Below, piece after piece: positions 9,311 through 18,988 of a DNA stretch of 64,000 bases. Source of the stretch: Sphingomonadales bacterium (lineage in GTDB: Bacteria > Pseudomonadota > Alphaproteobacteria > Sphingomonadales > Sphingomonadaceae); contig JADKCA010000008.1 of the NCBI GenBank assembly GCA_016714795.1, positions 1 to 64,000 of the forward strand, read 5' to 3'. A model generated the notes under the pieces. It saw only the letters and a list, made by a program, of their open reading frames with translations, was not told the origin of the DNA and did not search any database. The position numbers were made by a program, and so were the translations under genes. Within the stretch, counting starts at the first letter, position 1; every line of letters starts with the position of its first letter.

Positions 9311-10151
9311 CGACGCCATTGTCCGCGACGACCACTCCGCGCTCAATCGCCATCGCGCGGAAGTGCAGGCGGCCCGCTTCCTGCCAGATACGCGTCTCGA
9401 TCGCGTCGCCGGGGAACACCGGTGCGGTGAAACGTAGGGCAATCTCGCGCAGCCGCTCCGCATCGCCATCTGCAGCATGGATCACCGCGCGCGCGATGAC
9501 CCCCATGGTGGAAAGTCCGTGCAGGATGGGCCGTTCATGCCCCGCGCGCCGGGCGGTGACGGGATCGATATGGAGCGGGTTACGATCGCCAGACAATCGG
9601 TAGGTTGCGGCCTGCGCGAGCGAGGTGGGCAGGGGAACGGCATAGTCCGGATCGCGTGACGGAACAGGCGGTAGCGCCTCACCCGGCAAATCGCGCGCGC
9701 CGCCAAAACCGCCGCCACCGCGCACGACCCAGGTCTCGGTCGCCTCGGCCACCAATTCACCGCCTGGGTTCTTGAGGGTCTTGACCGCCCGGATCATCGC
9801 GGCCTTGCCCGGCCCCTTGTCTGCCAGATCGGCCACGCGGGTTGTGCCCAGCATGATCCCCGCCGGGTCCAGCGGCTGATGCAGCGTCAGCCGCTGTTCG
9901 CCGTGCAGGATGCTGATCCAGTCGAGTCCGGATTTCGGGTCCATCGGCCAGAAGCCCGCCGTGCCTAGCACCAGCGCCATGGTTGGCAGAGCCTGCAAGC
10001 CGCGCTCATAGAGGAAATGCGTCTCATCCACATCGCTGCTCAGCCCAGCCCCGACGCCGAGCGCATAGATGATCACATCACGCGGATCATAATCATCGCG
10101 CGCATCGGGTATGGCGTAAGTGAGCAGTGTTTCAGGATCGAGCGGCGTCAT
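9294..10151 (-). CDS. MaoC-family enoyl-CoA hydratase 2
   Basis: This 285-residue double-hotdog protein carries the hydratase-2 motif YRLSGDRNPLHIDP followed by ERPILHGLSTMG, with Asp and His as the catalytic pair. The N-terminal degenerate hotdog has the usual LGTAGFWPMDPKSGLDW stretch. Hydratase 2 adds water to trans-2-enoyl-CoA to give the (R)-3-hydroxyacyl-CoA. This is stereochemically distinct from the FadB-like hydratase in the same operon, so it may act on a branched, ring-derived or steroid-type side chain. The gene overlaps the upstream esterase gene by ATGA and is the last of a five-gene minus-strand operon. Confidence 0.92.
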   Translation of the reverse strand: MTPLDPETLLTYAIPDARDDYDPRDVIIYALGVGAGLSSDVDETHFLYERGLQALPTMALVLGTAGFWPMDPKSGLDWISILHGEQRLTLHQPLDPAGIMLGTTRVADLADKGPGKAAMIRAVKTLKNPGGELVAEATETWVVRGGGGFGGARDLPGEALPPVPSRDPDYAVPLPTSLAQAATYRLSGDRNPLHIDPVTARRAGHERPILHGLSTMGVIARAVIHAADGDAERLREIALRFTAPVFPGDAIETRIWQEAGRLHFRAMAIERGVVVADNGVAKLVP

Positions 10152-11089
10152 TGTGCATCAAAGGCCCGACGCAGCGCACGAATATTGTCCGCGTCGGCCC
10201 GCTCGACAATTTTGGTACCTGCGGCCATTTTAAAGCCGTGGAAGGCGCCAGAGTAAACGATGACCTCCGTCGGCACGCCAACCTGCACCAGTCGCGCGGC
10301 ATAGGCCAGGCACTCGTCTACAAACAGATCGAGCGAGCCCACTGCGATATAGGCCGGGGGCAGGCCGGACAGGTCGGACGCGCGCGCGGCAGACGCATAG
10401 GGAGAGGGCTCGCCCTTGTTCATATATTGCGCGCGGCAATAGGCACTGCTCGCCCGCGTCCAGACGAATTCTCCGGTGAACGGATTGGCGTTCTTCGTGG
10501 AGGGCAGGCGGTCATCAAGGCGCGGCTGCTCCAGATGCTGGAAGGCAATTGGGTATTGCCCCCGGTCGCGCGCCATCAAGCTGAGGCAGGCGGCCATCGC
10601 GCCGCCCGCACTTTCGCCACTCACCGCGATGCGGCGCGGATCGATGCCCAACACATGGGCTTGCTCATACATCCAGCGGAGCGCGGCATAGGCATCGTCC
10701 ATTGGCCCGGGAAAGCGGGTTTCCGGCGCAAGTCGGTAATCAACCGAGACGACCACACAGCGCAGCTCATGTGCCCAATGCATCAGTGTTGGCTTGTTCA
10801 TTTCCGGCACACCCAGTACATGGCCGCCACCGTGAAAATGCAGGATGGCGGGGGCTTTGCCTGCCGATGTCGCGGGCTGGATCATCATGCAACGGATCGT
10901 GCGGTCGCCTTCTCCCGAAGGAATTTGCACATCCTGAACCCGCACCGGCAGATCGGGCAGGGGCCGCGCCGCCAGCATCGCCGGGAGCCCGGCGCGGATC
11001 ATCGGCAAGCTCGCGTCAGACAGCGCCATCGGCGGGAAACCGTCCACCAACGGAAGCAATTCAGGATCGACCAGATGGCGCGTGCTCAT
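10148..11089 (-). CDS. alpha/beta hydrolase, HSL-family esterase
   Basis: This 313-residue hormone-sensitive-lipase-type esterase has the oxyanion motif HFHGGGHVLG, the nucleophile VSGESAGGAMAACL, a catalytic-acid region (AVGSLDLFVDECLAYA) and the catalytic His in SGAFHGFKMA. These enzymes hydrolyse short-chain esters and lactones. Position between the acyl-CoA dehydrogenase and MaoC genes with 4-bp overlaps on both sides suggests it opens an ester or lactone intermediate of the pathway, which is inference. No signal peptide, so cytoplasmic. Confidence 0.92.
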   Translation of the reverse strand: MSTRHLVDPELLPLVDGFPPMALSDASLPMIRAGLPAMLAARPLPDLPVRVQDVQIPSGEGDRTIRCMMIQPATSAGKAPAILHFHGGGHVLGVPEMNKPTLMHWAHELRCVVVSVDYRLAPETRFPGPMDDAYAALRWMYEQAHVLGIDPRRIAVSGESAGGAMAACLSLMARDRGQYPIAFQHLEQPRLDDRLPSTKNANPFTGEFVWTRASSAYCRAQYMNKGEPSPYASAARASDLSGLPPAYIAVGSLDLFVDECLAYAARLVQVGVPTEVIVYSGAFHGFKMAAGTKIVERADADNIRALRRAFDAQ

Positions 11090-12246
11090 TTGCGGAGTTT
11101 GCGATCATCAAGGCCGAGGCTGCGACCGATGATCTCCTTCATGATTTCCGATGTCCCGCCAAAAATACGACTGATACGCGCATCCTGATACATCCGGCAA
11201 ATGCGATATTCTTCCATATAGCCCGCGCCGCCGTGCAATTGCACACAAGCATCTACAACTCGCGCTTCTAGCTCGCTGGTGAGCAGCTTGGCCGCGGCTG
11301 CATCTTCCGACGTCAGCTCGCCCGCGTTGAGCAGCAGCACCGACTGATCGATATAGCATTGCATCGCGTCGAGTTCGGCCTTCATCTCGGCCATTTTGAA
11401 GCGGCTGTTCTGAAACGTGCCAATGGGCTGGCCAAAGGCTTTGCGTTCCTTCACATAATCCAGCGTGATGTCGAAGGCGGTTTGCGCCGTCGCCTGAAAA
11501 ATGATCGCTGCGACCAGCCGTTCCTGTGCAAGAAAGCGGGCGAGATATTTGAAGCCTTGGGTGGGTTCGCCCAGTACATTGGCTTTGGGGACTTTTACGT
11601 CGTTGAAGAACAGCTCTGCGGTATCCTGCGCCTTCAGGCCCATTTTCTTGAGCTTGCGACCGCGTTCAAAGCCTTCCATCCCGCGTTCGACCAGAAAGAG
11701 GCCAAGGCCGTGCTTGCTGTCCGGGTCGGTGCGCGCCGCGACCACCACGACATCGGCAAGGATACCGTTGGAGATGTAGGTTTTGGAGCCATTCAGCAGC
11801 CAATAGTCGCCCTTATCCTCGGCGCGGCTCTTCATGCCCGCCAGATCGCTGCCGGTTCCAGGTTCGGTCATCGCAACGGCGAGGATTTTCTCGCCGCTGA
11901 TGATGCCCGGCATCAGCCGCGCCTTTTGTTCGTCATTGCCCAGCTTGGCGACATAAGGCGCAACGAGATCGCTGTGGAGATGGATGTAGAAACCGAGATC
12001 ACCATGCCGGGCATTTTCTTCCATGATGATCTGCTCAAAGCGGAAATCATCGATGCCCAACCCGCCATATTGCTCGTCCGCCCATGTGCAGAGCAGGCCG
12101 TTCGCGCCCGCTTTCAGGAACAGCTCGCGGTCGACCATGCCTTCTGCGTGCCAGCGCTCGACATGGGGTTCGACTTCGGCCTGCATGAACTTGCGCACTG
12201 AATCGCGGAACTGCTCATGGTCGGAATTAAACGTGATGCGGCGCAT
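11086..12246 (-). CDS. acyl-CoA dehydrogenase
   Basis: This 386-residue FAD-dependent acyl-CoA dehydrogenase has the signatures AMTEPGTGSDLAGMKSRA and YISNGILADVVVVAAR for FAD binding, and QLHGGAGYMEEYRI with Glu346 in the catalytic-base position. The length fits the short/medium/branched-chain class. It introduces the 2,3 double bond in an acyl-CoA and passes electrons to ETF. The gene follows the FadB-like gene by 15 bp and overlaps the esterase gene by ATGA. Near the APH-like kinases, it could alternatively take part in a 4-hydroxyacyl-CoA route. Confidence 0.94.
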   Translation of the reverse strand: MRRITFNSDHEQFRDSVRKFMQAEVEPHVERWHAEGMVDRELFLKAGANGLLCTWADEQYGGLGIDDFRFEQIIMEENARHGDLGFYIHLHSDLVAPYVAKLGNDEQKARLMPGIISGEKILAVAMTEPGTGSDLAGMKSRAEDKGDYWLLNGSKTYISNGILADVVVVAARTDPDSKHGLGLFLVERGMEGFERGRKLKKMGLKAQDTAELFFNDVKVPKANVLGEPTQGFKYLARFLAQERLVAAIIFQATAQTAFDITLDYVKERKAFGQPIGTFQNSRFKMAEMKAELDAMQCYIDQSVLLLNAGELTSEDAAAAKLLTSELEARVVDACVQLHGGAGYMEEYRICRMYQDARISRIFGGTSEIMKEIIGRSLGLDDRKLRK

Positions 12247-12261
12247 ATTGCCCCCTTCTGA

Positions 12262-14386
12262 TCAATAAAAACCCTGGCCTTTTGCCGACCGTGCGCGAAG
12301 CCATGCAGACGGCGCAAATCGCGGGCCGTAAAGCTGGGCAAGACGATCACAGTCGCGGACGAAGGTCTCGATACCGACGGTATCGATATAGGAGAGCGTG
12401 CCGCCGGTCCATGCCGGGAAGCCCCAGCCATAAACCGCGCCGAGATCGCCATCTTCTGACGTTTCGATAACATTCTCCTCCAGACATCGCGCCGTTTCAA
12501 TGGCTTGGGTATAGAGGAAACGTTGCTTCAACTGCGCGACATCGTAATCGGCTGACACCGGGAACAGATCGGCCAGCCCCTTCCACAGATGCTTGCCGCC
12601 TTCTGCCGGATAGTCATAAAAACCCGCACCATCTTTTTTGCTGGATCGGCCCGCCGCCTTCATGGCCTTGAGCACCGCAACGCCTGCGGGCAGAACATAC
12701 TTCTCGCCATCTTGCTCAATCGCCTGCTCAACGATCTTGAGCGGCAGATCAAATGTCAACTCATCAAGCAGCGCCAGCGGACCAACGGGCATCCCGACGG
12801 CCTTGGCCACGTTCTCCACAACGGCGGGGGGCACGCCTTCGGCAAGCATCGCCGCGCCTTCATGGATCAGCGTCTGGAACACACGGCTGGTATAGAAGCC
12901 GCGGCTGTCATTCACCACTATCGGCGTTTTGCGCAGCTTGGCGACGAAGTCCATCGCGACCGCCAGCGTGGCGGGGCTAGTCTTTGCGCCCTTGATGATT
13001 TCAACCAGACCCATCCGGTCCACTGGCGAGAAGAAATGTAGGCCGATGAACTGATCGGGCCGGGCTGAGGCTTCGGCAAGCTTGGTGATCGGCAGGGTCG
13101 AGGTGTTCGACGCATAAACGGTCGTTGCGGGAATAACCGCTTCCGCTTTGCGCGTGGTTTCGGCTTTGATGCCGATATCCTCAAACACCGCCTCAATGAT
13201 CAGGTCGCAGCCCTCCAACAGCGTGAAATCATCGGTGGGCGTGATGCGCGCGAGGATGGCGTCCGCCTTGTCCTGTGTCATGCTCCCGCGCGCGATCTGT
13301 TTGCCGAACACGGTCGTGGAATAGGCCTTGCCCTTGGTGGCGGTCTCCACGTCACGGTCGATCAGGATGACCTCAACGCCCGCTTGCGCGGAAACAAGAG
13401 CAATGCCTGCGCCCATCATGCCTGCACCCAGCACGCCGACCTTTTTGAATTCGGTCTTGGCGACGTCCTTGGGGCGACGCGCGCCGCGCTCTGCCGCGCC
13501 CTTGGACAGGAAAGTCGTGCGAATGATGTTGCGCGAGACCGGGCTGGTCAGCAGCTTGGCGAAATATTTGGATTCAACCGAAAGCGCCTTGTCGAACGGC
13601 AAAATCGCGCCTTCATAGACGCAGGAAAGGATCGCGGCGGGGGCGGGGAGATTATAGCCCGATTTGGCGAGTCCTCCGGCGGCGAACATCATGCGTGCCG
13701 AATAATCGGATGATGAGCCCACGCTGTTCGGGCAGGGCATAGCCCTTCACATCCCATGGCTTGACCGCATCGGGGCCAGTGGCGAGCCACGCGCGTGCAG
13801 TGGCCTCCAACTGGTCCGCAGGCACCAGCGCGTCGATGATGCCCAGCTTCAAGGCTTCGGCACCCTTGACCGCGCGACCCGAGAGCAGAAGCTCGGTTCC
13901 CGCCGTGACGCCCGCAATGCGGATCAGGCGCTGCGTGCCACCAGAGCCGGGCAATAGCCCGACATTGACTTCGGGCAGGCCAACAACCGCTTTAGGATCA
14001 TCGACCAATATCCGATAATGACAGGCCAGTGCGAGTTCAAATCCGCCGCCCAGCGCCAGACCGTTGATGACGGCCACCCAGGGCTTGCCGGATGTTTCCA
14101 TGGCGCGGTGCATCGCGGTCGCCTTTTGGCTGAACGCAAAAGCATCCTTTACCGTCAGCGTGTCATAGCCTTGGACGAGTTGCTTGAGATCAGCCCCCGC
14201 CATGAAAGCAGACTTGCCCGAAGTGAGGATCACGCCCTTTATGTCGTCGTCCGCCGCAATCTGCGCAGTGGCGTCCATCATATCGGCGATGAACGCATCG
14301 GACACGAGGTTCATCGATTCGTCGGCATTCTCCATGATGAGGGTGGCAAAGCCGTCATCGGCCTTGACGAGGTTCAGATGTCGCAT
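12262..14386 (-). pseudogene. FadB/FadJ-like enoyl-CoA hydratase / 3-hydroxyacyl-CoA dehydrogenase, one frameshift
   Basis: From ATG 14386 the first 215 residues are an enoyl-CoA hydratase (SAFMAGADLKQL, ALGGGFELALACHYRI, and LPEVNVGLLPGSGG with the two catalytic Glu). Near 13718-13720 a C run (G run on the coding strand) is one base too long, and the rest continues in another frame to 12262. That second part has the NAD-binding loop VGVLGAGMMGAGIAL, the dehydrogenase signature GLHFFSPVDRMGLVEII and a duplicated C-terminal 3HCDH domain. The repaired protein is about 708 residues, the normal size of a FadB alpha subunit. It performs hydration and NAD-dependent oxidation in beta-oxidation, with the adjacent thiolase as partner. 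Confidence 0.88.
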
Positions 14387-14413
14387 GGTGATGTTTCCTG
14401 AAATCTGTACGCG

Positions 14414-15616
14414 TCAGACGCGTTCAATGATGGTCGCGGTGCCAAGACCGTTGGCGGCACACAAGGTGATGAGGCCGGTGGCCTTGCCGGTGCGCTCCAG
14501 CTCGTCGAGCACGGTGCCGACGATCATTGCGCCGGTCGCGCCGAGCGGATGGCCCATCGCAATGGCCCCGCCGCAGACATTCACCTTGTCATGCGGAATG
14601 TCGAGGTGCTTCATGTAGCGCAGGACGACACTCGCAAAAGCCTCGTTGAGTTCGAACAGATCAATGTCACCTACGGTCATGCCCGCATTCTTCAGTGCCT
14701 TTAACGACACGTCTGCCGGCGCTGTCAGCATGATCGTCGGTTCAGACCCCATCGACGCATAAGCACGGATGCGCGCGCGGGGCGTCAGTCCGGCCTTTTC
14801 GCCGAACTCTTTCGAGCCGATCATGACAATGCCGGACCCATCGACAATGCCAGAACTGTTGCCGCCGTGGTGGACGTAGGAAATCTCTTCAATCTCGGGA
14901 TAGCGCGCCTTGGCGACGTTGGCGAAGCCGCACTTGCCCATGCCTTCAAAAGCAGGCTTCAGCTTGGCGAGACTCTCAAGCGTGGTGGTGGGGCGCATGT
15001 GCTCGTCATGATCGAGAAGCACTTGGCCAATGCTGTCCTTGATCGGCACAATGGCGTTCTTGAAGCGCCCTTCGGCCCAGCTTTGCGCGGCACGGCGCTG
15101 ACTTTCGACGGCGAAGCCATCGACATCTTCGCGGGTGAAGCCATCGAGTGTCGCGATCATGTCGGCACCAATGCCCTGCGGTGCGTAATAATTGTGGAAA
15201 GCGACATCGGGGTCAGATGTCCAGGCCCCACTGTCATAGCCCATGACAGTGCGACTCATGCTCTCCACGCCGCCGCCAATGCCGGCCTGCACCATGCCCG
15301 AATGGACCTGCACTGCAACAAGGTTGACCGCATCAAGGGCGGACGCACAGAAGCGGTGGACTTGCTGCCCGCCAACTGACTGGGCATATCCTGCGTTCAG
15401 AACGGCCGCACGCGCCAGCACGCCGCCTTGCTCGCCCACCGGCTGCGCCGTGCCGATGATCACATCGTCGAGTAGCGCGGTATCAAGTCCGTTGCGGTCC
15501 CGGACTGCCTGTAAAAGCTGGGTGACGAGTTGGACCGACGTGACCTCATGAAGTGCACCGTCCGGGCGCCCTTTGCCGCGCGGCGTGCGCACATGATCGT
15601 AGATATAGGCTTCCAT
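14414..15616 (-). CDS. acetyl-CoA C-acyltransferase (thiolase)
   Basis: This 400-residue thiolase starts at ATG 15616 behind AAGGAGCGG; an upstream in-frame start lacks such a site. Catalytic elements are Cys90 in VHRFCASALD, NEAFAS, CGGAIAMGHPLGATGA with the active His, and LCAANGLGTATI, where the usual CGGGG near the end is CAANG. It cleaves 3-ketoacyl-CoA with CoA to release acetyl-CoA (or propionyl-CoA). It is first in a five-gene minus operon (thiolase, FadB-like, acyl-CoA dehydrogenase, esterase, MaoC) and divergent from a TetR regulator. Confidence 0.94.
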   Translation of the reverse strand: MEAYIYDHVRTPRGKGRPDGALHEVTSVQLVTQLLQAVRDRNGLDTALLDDVIIGTAQPVGEQGGVLARAAVLNAGYAQSVGGQQVHRFCASALDAVNLVAVQVHSGMVQAGIGGGVESMSRTVMGYDSGAWTSDPDVAFHNYYAPQGIGADMIATLDGFTREDVDGFAVESQRRAAQSWAEGRFKNAIVPIKDSIGQVLLDHDEHMRPTTTLESLAKLKPAFEGMGKCGFANVAKARYPEIEEISYVHHGGNSSGIVDGSGIVMIGSKEFGEKAGLTPRARIRAYASMGSEPTIMLTAPADVSLKALKNAGMTVGDIDLFELNEAFASVVLRYMKHLDIPHDKVNVCGGAIAMGHPLGATGAMIVGTVLDELERTGKATGLITLCAANGLGTATIIERV

Positions 15617-15741
15617 CAGCCGCTCCTTGCGATTTGCAGATTGAAATGGATTGGCCTGCCTCCCGCACCAAAGACGCGGTCTCAACACCTATCGAAGGGC
15701 AGGGATTGTCAAGCGCGTCACCGTGGTGCAACTCGCACCGC

Positions 15742-16380
15742 ATGGCACCGCCACATTCCTCCGCAACGACACTTGAAAAGATCATGGCGGCCGCACGCGA
15801 TGACTTTGCGACGCACGGTTTTGATGGTGCCAAGCTCGACCGGATCGCCAAGGCGGCAGGCGTCACCAAACAGCTCGTCTATCATTATTACAAGTCCAAG
15901 GAAGAGCTTTACAGCGTCGTCCTGGACCGCGTGTCGGATGAAGTCCGCGCCATGCTGGACGATCCGGATTATGACCTTCTGTCTCCGCCCGATGCTGTGC
16001 GCGTTATGATCGAACGGATCATTCAGGCCTACCGCGAGCGGCCCTATATCATTGGGATGACAGTCGATCAGGATTTGCACAAGGGCGAGCACATCTCGCG
16101 CCGTTCCAACTATATCCCGTCCTTGCAGCGTTTTGTGACCGAACGGATCTCCCCCTTGCTCGAACGTGGCGTGGCAGAGCGGCATTTCCGCAGTGGGCAA
16201 GACCCGTTTCTCTTTTACTGGTCCGTCTTTGCGCTCGCCTCCTCTGTCTTCACGCAAAGCTGGGCGATGTCCAAAAGCAGCGGCATGGATTTTGAAACCG
16301 ATGAGGGCATCGCCCGCTGGCAAGCGCATGTCGTCGATTTTGTCCTTCAGTCGATCACGCTGCCTGCTTTACCGCGTTAA
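15742..16380 (+). CDS. TetR-family transcriptional regulator
   Basis: This 212-residue protein has a TetR N-terminal helix-turn-helix: KIMAAARDDFATHGFDGAKL, then IAKAAGVTKQLVYHYYKSKEEL. The C-terminal ligand-binding half is variable. It is divergent from the thiolase operon, with 125 bp between starts, so it most likely represses that operon and is released by a CoA-ester or substrate (inference). The start at 15742 is chosen because the HTH begins about 10 residues later and the upstream in-frame sequence reads as non-protein overlapping the thiolase promoter. The ribosome-binding site is weak, so a nearby start is possible. Confidence 0.87.
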   Translation: MAPPHSSATTLEKIMAAARDDFATHGFDGAKLDRIAKAAGVTKQLVYHYYKSKEELYSVVLDRVSDEVRAMLDDPDYDLLSPPDAVRVMIERIIQAYRERPYIIGMTVDQDLHKGEHISRRSNYIPSLQRFVTERISPLLERGVAERHFRSGQDPFLFYWSVFALASSVFTQSWAMSKSSGMDFETDEGIARWQAHVVDFVLQSITLPALPR

Positions 16381-16457
16381 AAAGAACCGGGCTTCCCGCC
16401 GCGCCGCATTTCGATAGCATCTTGCGCCAAGCCGATAGGGCATGGAGGAGAGAGCGA

Positions 16458-16760
16458 ATGGCATCCTATTTCGTGGGGGTCGTGAACAAGCATGACCTGG
16501 AAAAATACGGTCTTTACGCAGCGGCCGGTTATCAAAGCATCGCCGGTTTCGACGTCGAAGTGACGATGGCAGAAAACCCGCAAGTGCTAGAGGGGAATTT
16601 CCCCGGCACGACCATCATCATCATGAAATTCAAGGATGAAGACGGGGCCACGCGCTGGTATAATTCAGACCTTTATCAGGCCGCGATCCCGTTTCGTCAT
16701 GCGTCAGCAGACACACCGTTTCTGATTCAGTTTAATGACGCGGAAGGCCAAATCCAATGA
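16458..16760 (+). CDS. DUF1330 domain-containing protein
   Basis: This 100-residue protein is of the DUF1330 type, a dimeric ferredoxin-like alpha/beta-barrel fold. It shows YFVGVVNKHDLEKYGLYAAA near the start, then GNFPGTTIIIMKFKDEDGATRWYNS. The function of DUF1330 is unknown. It starts behind GGAGGAGAG and its stop overlaps the next gene start (ATGA), so it is translationally coupled to the flavoprotein reductase and may be an accessory to it. Confidence 0.85.
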   Translation: MASYFVGVVNKHDLEKYGLYAAAGYQSIAGFDVEVTMAENPQVLEGNFPGTTIIIMKFKDEDGATRWYNSDLYQAAIPFRHASADTPFLIQFNDAEGQIQ

Positions 16761-18724
16761 GCAAGTTCAAGCATCTGTTCAGCCCGTTCAAGATCGGGGC
16801 ACTCAATCTCCGCAACCGCGTTTTCATGTCTCCGCACGGCATGGTCGGGCTAGGCATCGGCACCGATCAGCAGGTCGGCTATTTCGAGGCACGCGCCAAG
16901 GGCGGCTGCGGCTTCATGGTCATCGCAAGCTGTCAGGTTGTGCCGGCACCGCTCGTCCCGCCGGGCTGGTTCATCGAAGCCTATAACCCCGATCACATCC
17001 CCGCGATCAAGCGGATCGTCGATGCGGTCCACAAGCATGATACCAAAATCGTGGTGCAGGGCGTATGGATGCAGGCTGACCCGTCTCAGGCGCAAGCCTC
17101 TGGCGCGGCCCCGCACACCGTGCTGAGCGACAGCCAGCCACGTTCGATGACCACAGCAGAAGTGAAGGCGCTGGTTGAAGCGCATATCATTGCCGCTCAA
17201 CATGCCGAAGAGGCCGGGGCAGACGGATTTGAATTCCCCATCGGCGGTGGCGCAGGTCTGCAAAGCTTCACCTCGCCGCTCTACAATGTCCGCACCGATG
17301 AATATGGCGGCAGCCTAGAAAACCGGATGCGGATGGTGATGGAGATCATCGCGGGGATTCGCGCGCGCTGCAAACCTGAATTCGTCGTGGGCGTCGCCCT
17401 AAACGCCGATGATACCACTCTTGGCGGAGATGGCCTGCCCGAAGGCGTCGCCATGTCCAAATTGCTGTCAGACAGCGGCATGGTCGATTGGCTGCGGATC
17501 ACGGCGCGCGGGCAGAAGCCGCAGATGACGCATTACCACTATCCGTCTTCTTATCTCGGTGAGCAGGGCACGCATGTTTACGCCGCCGCCGAAGTGAAAA
17601 AGCATGTGAATATTCCCGTCGTCAGTGGCGGGCGGATACTGGACGCGGCCTATGGCGATCAGCTTATCGACGAGGGCAAGATCGACATGATTTTTGTGGC
17701 TCGGTCTGTGATTGCCGATCCAGAGTGGCCCAACAAATCGCGTGACGGGCAGACGGCCGAAATCCGGGCGTGCATCGGTGATCTCGAAGGCTGTTTTCTG
17801 CGCTCCTGCATCGGACATCCGGTTGGCTGCACGGTCAACCCGGATATCAGCTTCGAGCATGAGCCCCCTTACGAACCCGCGCCGGTTCTCAAAAAGGTGG
17901 TCATTGCAGGCAGCGGTCCGGCTGGGATGCAGGCGGCCATGGTTGCTGCGAAACGCGGCCATCAGGTGATTTTGCTCGAAAAGTCCGAAGCTCTGGGTGG
18001 ACATGTCCGCCTGCAAGCCAAGCTGCCGGGCCTTGAAGATCGCGGCGACATCATCCGCTGGCTTGAATTGCAGCTCACCAAATTGAAAGTCGAAATCCGT
18101 CTTCACACCGAAGCGACGCCGGACCTGATCCGAGACCTCGGCGCGGACGCTGTGATCGTGTCCACTGGCGCACGCTACGCCAAGAATGGTGTCAGCAAAA
18201 ACCAGCTCATCGCCATTCTAGGCGCGGATTACCCGCATGTTCTCACGCCTGAAGAACTGATGTTGGAACATGCCCGTGTTGGCCAAAGAATCGTCGTCTA
18301 TGACAATACGTCATATGAAGTCGGCCCCGGCATCGCGGAATATCTGGCGGATCAGGGCAAGGATGTGACCTTCGTGACCATCGATTCGGGCCTGGCCATG
18401 TCGGTCACCGAACTGGGGCTGAACAAGGTCATCTCCAAGCGGCTGCTTCCTAAAGTCACCTTCCTGCCGCAAACACAAATCAGCGCGATTGATCCGGCCA
18501 ATGTCACCCTCACCCATTATTTCACGGGCGAGCAGACGGTGCTGCAGGATGTGGACAACACGATTATGGTCACCTCCAAGCCGCCGGAGGAGGGACTGTA
18601 TCACGCACTCATCGGCACAGGTGTCGAAGTGATGATCATCGGCGATGCGCGGGAGGCGCGCTGGAGTGTGTTCGCAACCGATGAGGCAATCAAGGACGGG
18701 CGCAGGGCAGGCCTTTCTCTTTAG
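16757..18724 (+). CDS. OYE-like NADH:flavin oxidoreductase with NAD(P)-binding domain (2,4-dienoyl-CoA reductase type)
   Basis: This 655-residue flavo-iron-sulfur enzyme has an N-terminal old-yellow-enzyme barrel (LFSPFKIGALNLRNRVFMSP; YGGSLENRMRMVMEII) and a C-terminal FAD/NAD domain (VVIAGSGPAGMQAAMVAAKRG). The cluster-binding stretch at residues 339-358 reads CIGDLEGCFLRSCIGHPVGC. The position that is the second Cys in 2,4-dienoyl-CoA reductase is Asp342, and an additional Cys sits at 351. It should reduce an activated C=C bond with NAD(P)H. Substrates of the family range from dienoyl-CoA to ring enones. It closes the TetR-DUF1330-reductase operon. Confidence 0.9.
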   Translation: MSKFKHLFSPFKIGALNLRNRVFMSPHGMVGLGIGTDQQVGYFEARAKGGCGFMVIASCQVVPAPLVPPGWFIEAYNPDHIPAIKRIVDAVHKHDTKIVVQGVWMQADPSQAQASGAAPHTVLSDSQPRSMTTAEVKALVEAHIIAAQHAEEAGADGFEFPIGGGAGLQSFTSPLYNVRTDEYGGSLENRMRMVMEIIAGIRARCKPEFVVGVALNADDTTLGGDGLPEGVAMSKLLSDSGMVDWLRITARGQKPQMTHYHYPSSYLGEQGTHVYAAAEVKKHVNIPVVSGGRILDAAYGDQLIDEGKIDMIFVARSVIADPEWPNKSRDGQTAEIRACIGDLEGCFLRSCIGHPVGCTVNPDISFEHEPPYEPAPVLKKVVIAGSGPAGMQAAMVAAKRGHQVILLEKSEALGGHVRLQAKLPGLEDRGDIIRWLELQLTKLKVEIRLHTEATPDLIRDLGADAVIVSTGARYAKNGVSKNQLIAILGADYPHVLTPEELMLEHARVGQRIVVYDNTSYEVGPGIAEYLADQGKDVTFVTIDSGLAMSVTELGLNKVISKRLLPKVTFLPQTQISAIDPANVTLTHYFTGEQTVLQDVDNTIMVTSKPPEEGLYHALIGTGVEVMIIGDAREARWSVFATDEAIKDGRRAGLSL

Positions 18725-18771
18725 GCTTAGGACCTGCTAAATCCACGTCCGCGAACACGCCTTCCTGAATT

Positions 18772-18796
18772 CTGTTGTATATCAGCAACAGTTTTT
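18772..18796 (+). terminator. short hairpin with T-run after the reductase gene
   Basis: CTGTTG and CAACAG form a 6-bp stem around an 8-base loop and are followed by TTTTT. This resembles a weak intrinsic terminator 50 bp after the reductase stop. It could instead be an operator for the TonB receptor gene, whose start is 190 bp further on. The rest of 18725-18988 shows no gene; GGGAGG precedes the receptor ATG. Confidence 0.45.
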
Positions 18797-18988
18797 CGAC
18801 TTTTGGGACGGAATTTTTACCCCTCCTTTAGATAGGTGTGAAGAGCGGGGGGTAGGGACCATTTACCCATCATCTTGATCCGAGTGATTTGGCCCTTGTG
18901 GATTTCTGCAGGGCCGAGTTGTGGCGGTGATGAAATCTGGTGGCCTGCAAACGGCGCCGTGAATATGGTATGATAGGGAGGAACTTGA

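Noticed and set aside
9311..9437. Extension of the VOC protein to 170 residues
   Set aside because: The extra sequence is antisense to the MaoC gene and unlike the family; the true end lies in the shifted frame at 9310.
10127..12201. Long plus-strand frames opposite the esterase and acyl-CoA dehydrogenase genes
   Set aside because: Antisense shadows; no start signals or recognisable domains.
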